A stretch of DNA of 64,000 nucleotides from Melastoma dodecandrum. Lineage: Eukaryota; Streptophyta; Magnoliopsida; Myrtales; Melastomataceae. Where the stretch lies: assembly GCA_029817715.1 (NCBI GenBank), contig JARUPY010000474.1:558001-622000 (forward strand), read 5' to 3'. Of this stretch, positions 27,871 through 43,473 are shown in pieces (position 1 is the stretch's first letter; the number at the start of each line of letters is the position of its first letter). The position numbers and the translations under genes are program-made. Below the pieces are notes generated by a model. The model saw only the letters and a list, made by a program, of their open reading frames with translations. It was not told the DNA's origin and did no database searches.

Positions 27871-28283
27871 CTATCCACATGACCGAAGAGAGAAATGAAG
27901 TAAATGGATCTAGTATTACTTGATTCTTTCAAGGATGGGGGACTAATACCCTAGGGAGCGGACTGCCAACATCCCACTTCATCATCTCGACCTTCGATCG
28001 TCCCGAGCTCATGGGTATGCGCATATTCATCCTTATTAACACCCAAGAGAAATAGGGGCATCTTAGGGCACCAACGATCTATGGCAGTTAACATCTTTTT
28101 CCACATCTTTTGGCAGTTTTCTTGTGTTCCCCACTATCTTTGACGGTTACCCACGATGTCTTGATGACTTTAGTATTAATAAGTCTTGTTCTCTATATTG
28201 AAACACACGATTAATCACAAGTCCAACTTTGGATGATTGATCTCCAGCCTTTTGCTCTCCCTAAGAGTCCTGAAATCGTTCTT

Positions 28284-28439
28284 AAGTGTCCTGAAACTGT
28301 TCGCCTTAACGAAAATCCTTTCAATTGGCTAGAATCCGGTACTTGAGCATGATAAAAGATCCTTTCAATTGGCTAGAATCCGGTACTTGAACATGATAAC
28401 TTATATGCTATTATCAAGTGTCCTGAAACTGTTCGCCTT
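28284..28439. repeat. nested direct repeats
   Basis: A 42-base unit is nearly identically duplicated at 28314-28355 and 28358-28399 (core TTGGCTAGAATCCGGTACTT). A flanking 24-base unit (AAGTGTCCTGAAACTGTTCG...) occurs at 28284-28307 and 28416-28439. The near identity implies a recent duplication. Confidence 0.75.
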
Positions 28440-28849
28440 CACCACCTTCGACCATCTTTCCACCATGACAACCTCCAGTAACGGAGCCTCCTGTAGCCGT
28501 TACACATCCCACCATCCAGAGCCGTCTGCCGACTTAGTTTTCCTCTGTTTTTACTATAAGACTCAATAGTTCAATATAATCTGCTTGTTATTTTTCCCGT
28601 TCTTAGTTAATTATTTTACGGTGACCGCAAACGAATCCCCTTCGGCCTAGCACGCGCGTGGCAGTTCGGACGACCCGAGGATTCGGGCCACTCCCCAATG
28701 GCCCAATCCGGTCGGCGTCACGGCTCGAGCGTCGGACGTTGCGGAAGGGAATTGGGTTGGGCCCTCCCTTGGTTCTCGAATGGATCTGCGAGACATTTCG
28801 CTAACCGTCTTCAGTTTCCTGAAGGCAATGGGCAAAAGGCTGCGTAAGG

Positions 28850-31425
28850 CCTCATTTGGGAATTTTGGGGAGGGCTCAGGGAGCGGCTCGTGTCGTCGTC
28901 ACCCATCCAAAATGGCTCCGTAAAAACAGCGTATTTGTTTAACCTAGGTAAACTATACGGAGTCGCCACCGACTTAATTTTTAAAAGTCTGATTTAAGAC
29001 GGAAAAATCAGAGTGAGTTCTGGAATTCCTATTTACTAACTCTTACATTTTAAGCACGCGAAAAAGGTGACGATTGTCCAAAAAGGTTTGCTTTTGATTA
29101 ACGGGTGTTGGACCCGATCCGGGAGTCAGGCCAAACTCGTATTGACGTTTTATGGGTGTTGGACCCGAATTTAGGTTTGTTTTATTAAAACCCAGCATAC
29201 GACATAAATCCTAAAGCCTAAATCATGCGCATAATCACAAGCAATTATTGAGATGAAAGTTGAAGGGGAAGGGCGGTGACTGCGGGCCTATACACTTGGG
29301 CCCGTAGCCCGTTACAGGTGGATTTAAAAATAATTCGGGGAGGCCCACACCTCCCCTTTGTACCTTAGATGGAGGTTGGGGCCGCTTTATTGTCTTTACA
29401 TCGCGGTTTTTACACACACGGTTTGATACACACGCCTTCGAGAAATCTTCGTCTTCGAGATTGTAGAAACTTCGAGAGAGTCCTCGTCATCCCATGTGTA
29501 ATGTCCATGAAAAGTAGATGTAAACACGATTAGTTAATGTCTATCTCGAAATCAAAGAATTGATTCGGAATTGAAGAAATAAGTATAAGTCATCATGAAA
29601 TCAAGAGGATAAAGATCCAACCATACATTAAATAAATAAGTCAACGACAAGCATATTTGTCAAATATCAACCAAATCTAATAGTAAAATTACAAATTATG
29701 CAAGAAGAAAGTTGAACGCATATGCAGAAAATAAACATAATGCATGCTGGTCTGAAAAGAAGGCATAACTTCACTTAGAATTGTCCAATTTAAGTGAAAC
29801 CAAAGCTTATGAATTCGTAGCTCCAACGGTGAAATCTCCTGAAATCAAGGAAAAAGTATGGTTGTCTATGGAAACTAAACAACTTATGTACAAATAAAGA
29901 AAATTTCATAACTTTAGTTCGCTGATCGAAAAATTATGAAACTTTGCCAGAAGCTTGATAACTCAATGAAGATTTAACATGTCAAATCTTAAGAAAAATG
30001 GACATGGAATCTGTTGCCAGCATCACAAAGAATTGGGACCTTTGAACAGAACATGTTTCAATCAAACAGCATTGCAGATCAAGTTTGACCACGATTGACC
30101 ATAGGTTAAATTTGCTCAAAATAAACCATTGTAAAACATAGAAGTTGTAGTAAATTAAGAAATCTAACTCTAGGTTTCAATCTCAGTCCATTCAGAACTC
30201 AAATGAGTAAGTTGTGCAATCTGGTGCACAGGACACTCATGCTGTCGTAAAAGAGCAGAAGACAATAGAGGTCTTCATATTTCCTGAATTTTTGGACCAA
30301 ATAGATGAACACGAAAGCCAAAACTCAAAGAAAAAAATTTGTAGAAGGCTTAAATACGGCTGTAAAGACACAAATTTTGGAAAACTCGGGCGTGTGATAA
30401 AAGAAATATGAATTTTTCCGTGCAACAGTATAAACCCGCCACAGCATGTAGTAATGTCTATAACCTTCCTGCACTCTAGCGGTGATTTTACCAGGATATG
30501 TAGGTTTAATGAAAAAGTGCATGACACAAGTTTTAAAGAATTTAAAGAGGCATCCATTCCAATAATTTTGGATTGAACGAAGCTCTGATGTTCGAGTTAT
30601 GTCTGAAAAACCGAGACAGCTATCCCACTCGTGCACATAATCCAGCTGTTTTTTCGAACAGATGAAATTCGATCAAGCAGACATTAAATGAAGAAGCTTA
30701 AAACACGAATATTATAGCAAAGCCAAAAATGGAATGACTCCAAGTAATTTCAAACGAATTTGAGCGATACAAATTAAGATATACTTGATGGAATGCAACT
30801 GCGCGCTCCGCGGATGCACGGAACAGGGCAGCTTCACTCTCCGGCGTTCAAAGAGGAAAAACACCAACAAAATGCATTTGTTTGGAAAAATTTTCAACAG
30901 AGAAGTTGTTCTCCACTAAGATAGGAAGTTAATGTGTCAAACAACAGCCAAATCCACGAACTGAGCAAAGAATTACGACAGAAAACCTCAAGAACACACA
31001 ACAACAATGAATGTTCGTATTCTAGCATGCGTATATCCCCAGAAAATCAAACACAGCTCAGGTTGCACACGTATGATGCTAACACATGACTTGTCAACAA
31101 AGACAATAAAAATAGGGAGAGAATGGACCTGATCTCGCGTGATTTCGAGTTTGCTAGCTCCGATTATGACATCCCGACGATTTTCGAGATTTCCGGAGAC
31201 ACCGCAACGTATGTCATGCAAACAAAAGCAACAAATGAGGTTAGATTTATCTAAGGGTTGTATGTATCAACCATCATCTCAATTAGTTGTGATTGTTCAC
31301 ATCGGTGGCGACTCCGTAATCGTTTATCTAGGTTAAGCAACAACATGTTTTACCAACGGAGCCATCATTGGATGGGTGATGGCGACACAAGCCGCTCCCA
31401 ATCCTCCGAAAATCCCAAGCGATAT
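28850..31425. repeat. inverted ~120-bp leader copies around a 2.3-kb AT-rich core (LTR element remains)
   Basis: Sequence 28850-28970 reappears, diverged and inverted, at 31304-31425. Both copies begin with TGGCGACTCCG, which matches a primer-binding site for tRNA-Arg in plant Ty3-type elements. The two sites point away from each other. The region between (28971-31303) has no coding evidence. The simplest reading is two decayed LTR elements of one family in opposite orientation, each left with LTR-proximal leader sequence. Confidence 0.5.
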
Positions 31426-32144
31426 CTCACGCAACCCTTCGCCTGTCGGGGTCTACAAAATGATGAGAAAATAGATGATGGAGTGAGTCACCGAGGATGG
31501 AGCCCAATCGACATGGATTTCGGAAGTGTTTGTGGGGGTAAGCGCTCACGATGGGAGACTAAAGCCTACCCCACACCTCCCAAGCACGCACGCTCGCGAT
31601 GGGAGATTCGTGTGCATGTGGGGAGGGCCTTCTTGGTTGGGTGCTCGCTATGGGAGCCATATATGAAGTCGGAGCTGACCAATCAGGAATATACAAGCCT
31701 CTGGCTCCTCCAATACTCCTCACCTCGTTGATGCCATTTTCTCGCATAAAGCAAAGGGGAAAGGGAGGTCAGGTGCCATCGTATAAGAATATGTACACAC
31801 AAAAACAAAGGTGAAATTGCTCGCGTCAAGGAGTTGGCATCTGGATGTAACTTTTTGCTGGTCGTATTTGGAAAGGGGAAGACTTTGGTTATGTCCACCA
31901 ATTTTGCTGCTCGGCTGTCGACTCAAGGTAGAGGAAACATAAGCATCTGGCTTGCTGTCATGGAGGGGAAGTTCCTGTCGATTGTTGAGGGAACGTCTGA
32001 GGCTGTTGGTATTAGTGTTGGTCCTGCAGCACGGCTGAAATGGACTTAGTATATACGGGCTTGGGCTGATGTAATGGGTTGTGGCCCTTTTGTTAGTTTT
32101 AAAAATTGAATGTTGGGCTTTATGGCCCATGGGCAATTTTGAGG
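31426..32144. other. non-coding stretch upstream of CRK relic
   Basis: Several overlapping ORFs occur here (for example 31834-32049 and 31720-32229), but none shows a recognisable domain, so no gene is called. It probably continues the repeat-rich block. Confidence 0.35.
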
Positions 32145-32398
32145 TATTACACTTGTTTATGCGAGTGTCCAATAGAACGAGACAAAAGGACCAACCGTGG
32201 CATCCGTCGCACCCGTGCTCAACAATCACTCCTTAACTTTCCCCATGCCGACTGATCAATGAGCTCATACTGCACTATCGAGATCTCCTCAACCCTCAAC
32301 ACTACATGGATGGTGGTCACAAGGCAATAACGCTGGAAACTGCAACGGACACGTGCACGGCGAACAAGGTTTCAGTCACCGACCCACCCCCACGATAA
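32145..32398 (+). pseudogene. CRK terminal-exon relic (fourth CRK copy)
   Basis: A decayed last exon of a DUF26 receptor kinase. 32186-32250 reads GPTVASVAPVLNNHSLTFP, which aligns with RPTMASVILMLNSQSITL in CRK copy 2. 32358-32398 reads ANKVSVTDPPPR plus stop, matching NKVSVTNPYPR at the end of CRK copy 3. Between them are a stop and indels, and no upstream kinase exons are recognisable. It lies 670 bases before CRK copy 3 on the same strand, so it is a remnant of the tandem array. Confidence 0.75.
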
Positions 32399-33065
32399 CT
32401 CTTCGTTTATGGTATACTCGCGTGTGCCTTTTGTACTGGCATCATCTGCACTTCCAAGAGTAATAATCGAGACAGGACGATGGAGGTTTACGTGGAGGAG
32501 ATAAGGGCCTTTATTGGGCCAGATATGGGCCTGGACTCTTACTTGAATCTTTAATTCGAATTTATTAGACTTGGGTTTGGGTTGTCGGGCAACATGTTTC
32601 TTTTTTTTTTTTTTTTTACTGTTTTCTTGGACGGAATCAATTAAAAATTCACTCACGTGACAACAGAAAAAATTAAAATAGTCAAAATCCCGCGACGGAA
32701 AGCAAACTCTCACGGAATAAAACGTGCGTTCCCTTTTAAAGTTGCCAATTTGAGTAAGAGAGAGCATTTTTAACAGGTCTACAACAACGGCGGCCGATTG
32801 TGCCGTTGTCTGGTTTTCATCATCGTCTACGTGCTGACGTCATTAAATTAAATGAAGGAGACCCCCCAACCAAAGTCTAGACTTAGACTATTCGATAAAG
32901 GCTGGCGGCCGTGAGAAATAATTTTTGACGAGTCAGACGTTGACAAAGTCGGTCTTCAGAGAATTATAGCAAATAAATACTTATCGTTGGAGAGCTGAAT
33001 TGTTTAATAATCCCCAGTGGGTTGGATTGGATTGGATTAAAAAAATACATACGGGGAAGAGAGTG
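32399..33065. other. promoter region of CRK copy 3
   Basis: No coding evidence. TTGAC cores occur around 32925-32943 and a TATA-like AAATAAATA at 32971-32979, about 90 bases before the CRK copy 3 ATG. A 19-base A/T-type homopolymer (T run) lies near 32600. Confidence 0.4.
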
Positions 33066-35711
<2,646 letters not shown>

Positions 35712-37169
35712 CAGTGAGTTCGAAGGAGAGTTTGCTTTCATCTCGGTTGCGCGTGTGGATTTGGGTAGTGTTGGTGATGAACGTTGCTATGTCTGCGTTG
35801 GAGAGGCGACTTTCTCCGGCCATATTGGGTTTTTTTTTTTGGGTCCAAAAGTTTTGTAATAATTTTATATACTTCTATATAAATAAGAAAAACAAACCCA
35901 ATTTAAATGAAATTGCGCAAGTACAATTATTAAAAGCAAAAAGAGGAAAACAGTAGAAAGATATTATGAGGAATCGAAATGACAGTCGACGACACAGACA
36001 CGTCTTTGAACGAGTCTCCAACGAAGTTCTGAGTCTTGGTCGTCCTATGAATCAACCCATGCTGCTGCGATATGGAAATATGTCTCCATAAATTCTCTGA
36101 CACGTCTTGCTATATGAAAATATGTCGAATTGCTTCTGTTCGATTGTATTTCATTCTAATGAACTTTATAATTGATGATCACAAATTATTTAATGCAAAC
36201 ATATGTCCTCGCACACAAGAAATTAACTTAAGTGGTCAAAAGCCATTACCATGTTTTTTTTTTTAAATTTAACATTTTTAATAATCCCTCGGATATCCCA
36301 CGAAATTAAAGTCGCGGGAACTACTTGATTTTGATAAGAAACATTAATTCTATATAGTAGATCATTCGCAACGGATGCACCGAGTCGACGTAGGTCTTCT
36401 CACGGTCAATTTGTTTGAATGACAAGAAGGTTTTTGTCATTTTTTGCTCGTCATATATTTTTTGATCACCATGGACGATTATTTAATGGGTTCCAGTGAG
36501 TATAAGCGTCGGAGTAAGAACATGCATCGGAAATAAATTTATAATTCTCAAGCTAAGTTATCTAGCCGTCCCATCAAACTTTGAAGACAAATTTTCAAAA
36601 TGTGGGGGCGTGCGTTCTTTATTTGCACGTCCATTCATCGGAGGGAAATTTTGAAAGCCACATCCAAATTTTTGTCAGGTGATCGACTAACCATTTCATG
36701 AAATCGTAAGTTCATCTCCTAATTCATTCCATGCTCGCCTTACCAAAAAATGTATTGACAAAGGAGGTCATAACACGTCGCGATCTTGACGTAATAAATC
36801 CATTTGATTTAAGAAAAACAAAATTATGGCAAATATTGAACAAAGAACTTACTTCTATTGATATTGAACTTGAGTGAGAATACGTAAAGACATAACGACG
36901 AAAAAGGAGACGAGAGTAAATGAAGACAACTAAAGTGCCTATGTGGGTGTTAAGTGATTTTTCGTGTGTCCTATTTTGGAATCTACTTGGATATTTTTAC
37001 TACTCCCGAAAAACACGGTGAAAATTGGAACACAACCGCCTTTAATCGCTAAACATGTGCTAAACTTGGGCTCCAAACGTTTTATCTACTTATTACCGTT
37101 GTTTCGCCAGAGGGAACAACTACTCTTTTTTTCGGTCGATTTATTATTCTTCGGATCCTTAATTGTCTT
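35712..37169. other. AT-rich spacer downstream of CRK cluster
   Basis: No coding gene is recognised. The 3' flank of CRK copy 3 is at the left; the rest is AT-rich with scattered short ORFs. Confidence 0.4.
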
Positions 37170-37425
37170 CACAAGATTGGCTTCTGTAGAGCCTGTCGAC
37201 TACCAAATGTACCCATAGTCGACTGGCATCTATAGCCAAAGTTTACCAGCTTCTCAATCGACGAACTTCTGTAGACTTGGTTCACCGACTTCTGTAGATG
37301 TAGTCGACTTGATTCTGTAGGCACGATTGATCGGCTTCTGTAGACACGGTTGACTATCTTCTATAGGCACGATCGACTGCCTTTTGTGGACACAATCAAC
37401 TTACTTCTGTTTTACTTGTCGATTG
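37170..37425. repeat. degenerate ~25-bp minisatellite
   Basis: About eight to nine imperfect copies of a unit like TTCTGTAGACACGATCGACT occur in tandem. Copies differ by several bases, so the array is old. Confidence 0.65.
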
Positions 37426-39103
37426 TGTTTTATTTAAATGAATTACATGATTGACAACCATAAATATTTATGTGTAAACAAGTACAAAGCTTGTTGTAGT
37501 CATTACAAAAAAGTATGTACATGGAATTTCCTGTACAAACTTTCCTAAATAGAAAGAAATTCATGTAGTATGAATTTTCCTATAATCATTACAAGATTGG
37601 GTTGTTAGAATCACAATCCTACTTATCTAAAAATTTTGATCCTATCGATTATATTGTTAATCCTGACAATAATGATTACAGGAAATGTCATACTAGATGG
37701 TTCCAATATGAACTTTCTTGAACAGAATGAATTTCTTCTAGTACGAATTTTTCGTGTAATCATTAAAGAAAAATTCGTACCGTAAGAGTCCGATAGAAAC
37801 TATCTTAAATAAATATAGCCTTATAAACCTTCTTGTTCAAACATTTCTGAATTTCTATAATATGAATCATTACATGAAAATTCGTTACTGAAGTGTAAAA
37901 AGTATGTAAAATAAAAAATAGACTTCTTCTTTGACGGCCGACTGCAAAATGGATCAAGATCCCAAACTATAAAAAATAAAAAAAAATGCTCTTCTTATTT
38001 TTGCGGTCTATTGAAATTTTAAAAAAGTGAAAAAAACATCATGCACAATATCATCCATTCACGACATTTTATCGATGTTGGTTCGTTTCACGCTTCGCTT
38101 TTTAAGGTTTTTCGACTGTGATCGACGAGATGTTTCGTGAAACGATTGTTGCTTTAACATTATTTTTATAAAACGATAAATGGAACTTGTTAGATAGCGC
38201 TGTTTCCAGGGTCCTTATTTTGTTTCTTTTAGGCCTATAAAATTTTTGTAAAGCTGGTTGATCAAATTATAAATAACCCAAAAAGAATGAGAAAAAGAAT
38301 ATAATTCATCTCATTGTTGTTATTTCTAATAAAAAAAAATATACAAAGCAAATCGTGCGACTCTTCAATTCAAAGCCTGTGAGTCAGTCCCGGCCGTTGT
38401 CCGGAGTCAGAGCTTCTTTCCTCTGACAAGCTGCTCCTCGGATGGCATTGATTCACCTGCTAACATTGGCTCCGACAACAAGTCCATGTTTTCTTCCCTT
38501 TAACTGGAAGCAACTTGGCCAGGGCAGGGATAATCAATGTTGCTTCGACCACTTCAGTGTACTCAACATCATCATCCTCATCATCTTAATAGTAGGAAAG
38601 AATACGCGTCCAGGAAGGCAAAACGACCCTAAGCCAAATTTCTTGGCTCTTTCTCCCTGGATTACCAGAAATGTTGACCTTAACACTTATTTCCTTATTT
38701 TCATTGTCGTGAACTGGGTAAGATTGGCCGAGTCGTTCCAGTAAACCCAAAAGAAGCTGCTATATGATTGTTCAAATCAGAGGGAAAACAGAGGACCATC
38801 ATTTGGACTTCTGGATTTGTGTTTGCACTTGCGTTCTATGCATTAGTCTCAATTGCAATCTGAAGCGAGGAACAACAAATCCGATAATCAACTCCACATT
38901 TATAAGAAATGGACCTGGTTTGTAAGAGGTTACAAGAAGTGGAGAAAGTTCACTGTCAATAATCAACTTATGGGAGCAATCGGCAAGAACATAATTTGCC
39001 AAACGTTAATTACATGAGCTTCCATTACCCATCGCCACTGTATGACAAGGGTTACAAGGACATTACAAAGAAAACTGCACATCGGGGTATTAGCCATAAC
39101 TCT
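37426..39103. other. AT-rich repeats and kinesin 3' flank
   Basis: Around 37500-37900 diverged copies of a segment containing 'GTACGAATTTTTC/GTATGAATTTTCC' followed by 'TAATCATTA' recur, suggesting old local duplications. The ORF near 38442-38744 has no family features. From about 38800 the sequence is probably the 3' region of the kinesin gene. Confidence 0.4.
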
Positions 39104-42100
39104 TCATTCCGGGAGCCGCATCGCCGTCTGGCGACGAGGGATGCCGATCTCACAAGCGTTAACCCTTGCAGCAAACCGGAGAGAGCACAAGGACTCACTT
39201 GCTGAAGACGGCTCGGGGGAGATATTTACAAACATCAGTGTCTTCGAGTCACCACCCAAGCACGGCTGACAAAGTGAAATAATGCATAGATTAGATATGC
39301 CCACAATGCTATCGAGAATAGCTCTCCGGATGAGCCAAAACAGAAGGATGGTAGAATCAGAGATTAGGCTATTAAGTGTTTACCTGTAAAAGATAAGTCA
39401 ATTTGGAGTTTCGGAACGGGACATGGTCCTCCTTCTTTGCCAATGCGAATATAACGTCACTCAATGAGGAAAGGCTTTTGTTGATAGCCTGGCCGTGCAT
39501 TGGCAAGGAGATATCAGTAGTGGAAAGGCAATGGAATACAAGGAAAGGAAACATCTACAATGCACAGACTATTACCTGAGTTTCTTTCAATCTGTCGCCA
39601 GTTGCGCCACTCTTCGAAAGCCTTTCGCTGCCCGCCAGATCGATAAGATTGAGAACCCCTTGCACTTGTTGCTCTGTGTTCTGGCATAGCAGATATAACA
39701 ACCAAGTCAGCCAGAACGGGAATAGAAATTGACAAAGGTAATTGTAACACCATCAAGGATTATTATACCTCATTCACTCCGTCGATTCGCAATGTGAAGA
39801 CAAAATGACTCCGTGACGACTGTTCATTCATATTCGTCTTCCCAACAGTCCTAGATAAGCATGAAATGTTATCAGAAATTAGAGGACCGTGTGTTCAGAA
39901 ACTTTGCAAGCGTTGCCAACTACCTAAAGCAGTTAGGAGGAGGTGAAATTACCTGCTTTGAGCTGCTTGCTCCAAAAGCAAAGAGATCTCCTTCATACTG
40001 CACACATCGATCATTGTGAGGTCCGACACATGAGTATTGCCATTGGCATCATGCTTAATTGTATACTGCTTTACATTTTCGCTGCGTGAAATTTCCAAGC
40101 CGCTTGCTTTGTTCGGAACCAGTAAATCTCGAATTGTTTCATTATAAATTTCAAGCACCGAGGCCTACACAGGAAAGGAACAACATTATTATGCGAACAT
40201 TGAAGATCATGGATAAGCCTAAAAATTGATCTACCACTCACTTGTAATTTATACTTCCATCCCTGTGCCTGAAGAGTCCGGCTTGTTTGAAATATCTGTT
40301 CGAGCGAACGTGGTATCATTCCTTTCTGCTCTGGAGCATCCGCTTTGCCCATCATTGTGTATGTCTTGCCGGAGCCTGTCTGGCCATAAGCAAATATACA
40401 GACCTGACATTGGACATGCTCAACATTATCCAAGCTCTTATTGATAATGCTGATAGTTAAAGAAACCACATACAAATAGCACAGCTATTGCTTGGACAAA
40501 ATCTTTCTTGAGTAAAAAAACTAGCAGTTGACAGCAATGTTACCAAATAGATAGCAAGCAACATTCTACCAACTGGAATAGTACAAATGCGGCTGCTTGG
40601 AAAAATTCATCTCCAAACTGTACCTTGTAGCCATCAAGGGCACTCTGTACCAGCTGAGATATCTCCACGAAAACTGACTCTTGAGAAGCATCATGGGAAA
40701 ATACTTTATCGAAGGTAAAGGGATATTTCTGTCCACCTAGTAACAGCCACATCATTTCATTAACAAACCATCAGCTAAATTTGTTCATGCAACATGGAAC
40801 TGTTCGAGAAAGAACCATTTAATTGCGCTAATCTGCTAAAATGTTAACGATCTCAAGTCATAAATTTGGATGAATTATCATCACAATATCCATCAGAAAT
40901 GACGAATATTAATTTCAGACAATGAAAATATAAGCATACCATTCTGTAACAATTCGATGCCACGACCAAGAGCCTCAGTTGACGTAGGATAAGCAATCAC
41001 TGCATCATTCCCAGCACTGTCATCGGGTATCAACGGGCGTACTCGGCAAAATACTCGGATGTTTCCTTTTAGTTCCTAGAATGATAGACAATGCAATGGT
41101 GTGAAAACCAATAAAGACATCCCCAAAGCAATACAAAGTCAGAGGTAAACGAGAGGCCTATACCAAAATGGTGTTATGTAACTTCTTTCGCAATGTCTCG
41201 CCTTCCATAACACGAGTTTCTGCCCTAGTAAGTCGATCTTGTAACTCTTGAATAATTTTATTTTTCTCTTCATGTTGAACAATGGTTTCAGCAGCCGACA
41301 TATCAGCAATCTAAGGACACAACTGTAACCATTTGAATAATTGCAAGAAAGAAAAATCCATGACAAAACTTATAGGCAATAGAAGCCTCACCTTCAATTT
41401 CTCATTTGCGGATGTAAGCTGGCATTGGAGAGTTCTTAATTGTTGGGTCTGCGCTGAGCATGTATCCTATTGAAAATAGAATTATGTCAAATGCCACCAG
41501 TATACAACTATCCAATGACAAAAAGATATCACGAACCTGTAAGGCATTGCATTTTATCATCAATTTATCCAGCTCCGTGAAAGATTTCCCAATGCTTTCT
41601 TTATATTTCAACACTTCGGCACTCAATGCTTGCACATGGGCTCTCTGGCAGTCTCGTTCCTCTCTGGTTTGTTGCAGCTCTTCTCTAAGGCATTTGACTT
41701 CCATTGCTAATGATTCCTTCTGTTTGTTTGCCTCATCTCCCAAAACCTAGAAAATTTTTTGTGACAAGTGAGTTGAAGATACAACAATCAACAAACTGAT
41801 AAAGGAAAACCCTGGTATATACGAGCTGGACAACACATCAAATCAATAATTTGCAATTGTATGAGCTTATGTTCTGTTAGAGCAATTATTCTACTTTTCT
41901 TAGATTTACCCTTGTCTTTCATGGACTTCAAATGATAAAAGGCCAGCAAATCCACTGAAATGAACTTACTTTACATGATGCTAGTTGCTCCTGCAGTGAA
42001 CTATAATGACCCCTCAAAGAACCAAGATTCTCCACAATTGACAGCTTCTCGTTTTCCACACGTTTAAGAGTATCGTTCACAATTGATAGATCTGTCTGTA

Positions 42101-43473
42101 GCTTGCTGTTATACTGTTGCAAACTTGTGTTATATTCTTGCAATTTCTTGGACTTATCCTCCTGTGATACAATCTGTGGTAGATTGAAATGCAGATGCAA
42201 AATCCAACATCACTGAGGGAGACAAAGGAGACAAATAAAAGAGAATAGCATTTGGTGCTCACCTGGTTATTAGCAGCCAAAAGGTCTTGTTTGCACTTTT
42301 CAAGATCTTTTAAAATAGATGCCCGTGATTTCTCTGTAGCAATTCTTCCTTCCTTTTCTTTCAACTGGCATTCCATAGCTTCCAGCTTTTCTGACACTTC
42401 CTTTGCAAGTTGCTCCTGCAAAGACATATTCTCATTTCTAATTCCACAAATCACTCTATCCAGCTCCTCCAAGCTTTTTGCCATCTGAGCTTCTGCAAGC
42501 AGAAAGCAGATTCAGGTCAACTTCAAGTATCGTCTGACAGATTTTCACGATGCAAACAATTTCCAAACAAAAGAAAAAGGGCAGCATAAGTTTCAAAATG
42601 CTACTAGTAAGAAGGTATCCTGGAAAGTGCAAGAATAAAGGCCTGACCCTCAAAATAACAGATGAGATCACCACAGTATTCAAACAGTAGTTTGCTAGCT
42701 CTTGTACTTTGCAGAAGATAGTCGTAATTACTGCTTGTACATGCATGGGCTCCATTACCTGCTTCGGCGCATTGCTTCTCAGAGGATTCCAATGCAGCAC
42801 GTAGCCCTTGCTGTTCAACGAGGTGGGCTTCTTCAACATTCTGAAACCACTTAACACAAAGCCTGAGTCTTTTATTATGCTCGCTCATCATATCTGCATT
42901 AGCCTGCAATGCCCAGATAAATAATTCTCATTCTCATAAAAAGCATTGGAAGGCGCATATGCACCCACACAAATCCAAAAGAGTTACGTTGGCAATGCCA
43001 GATATATCAACAGAAAAATGAAAACACCTTATGATCAAACTTCTTAATCTTGGGCTTGTAACTTAACAATGCCTCCACCTCCTCCTTTGTGAACTCGACC
43101 GGCGCGCTCTCCGAACCCTCCAAGCTAGCCGCATCAGCTCCAGCAATCGCTTCGGGCCTACTGTTCACATCCGTAAACGCCTGCCTCTTCCTGACGGCAG
43201 CTTTAGCCATGCCCACTCTGTTACGCTTACTCGACGCAGAATCCTTCCCTCCCCCCTTATTCTACGAATCCAAATAAAGATTCTCAAAACGAGCAACAGT
43301 TACATCCAAGGCCAACTAATTCCCCAATCAACAAGAAGTCCAAACCCATAGTCCCGCGAAGAAAACAAATCACACAACAACAAAACCCTAGCAGAAACAC
43401 AGGGAAGGGGATTGGTGGGGCTTACGGAGGCGTTGGGGCTGCGAGGGGGCTTGTTCTGGTTCCTGGAGAACAT
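39104..43473 (-). CDS. kinesin-14 with C-terminal motor (ATK1/KatA-like)
   Basis: A minus-end-directed microtubule motor of the ATK type, acting in spindle assembly. Sixteen exons (minus strand): 43473-43426, 43261-43028, 42903-42759, 42492-42263, 42173-41970, 41746-41537, 41466-41392, 41310-41164, 41075-40940, 40736-40624, 40403-40242, 40164-39953, 39850-39769, 39680-39576, 39488-39384 and 39265-39104. All phases agree and the product is 789 residues, near ATK1. Start [16 protein letters not shown] parallels the ATK1 N-terminus. A long coiled-coil stalk spans about 130-430 ([19 protein letters not shown]). The motor follows: [16 protein letters not shown]-loop GQTGSGKT, switch I NEQSSRSH, switch [10 protein letters not shown], then [15 protein letters not shown]. 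All nucleotide-binding motifs are intact. Confidence 0.95.

Noticed and set aside
31720..32229. 169-codon minus-strand ORF as a gene
   Set aside because: No recognisable domain, and it overlaps the CRK relic on the other strand in a repeat-rich region.
38442..38744. 100-codon ORF near the kinesin 3' end
   Set aside because: No family features, and the minus strand shows only an acidic low-complexity stretch.
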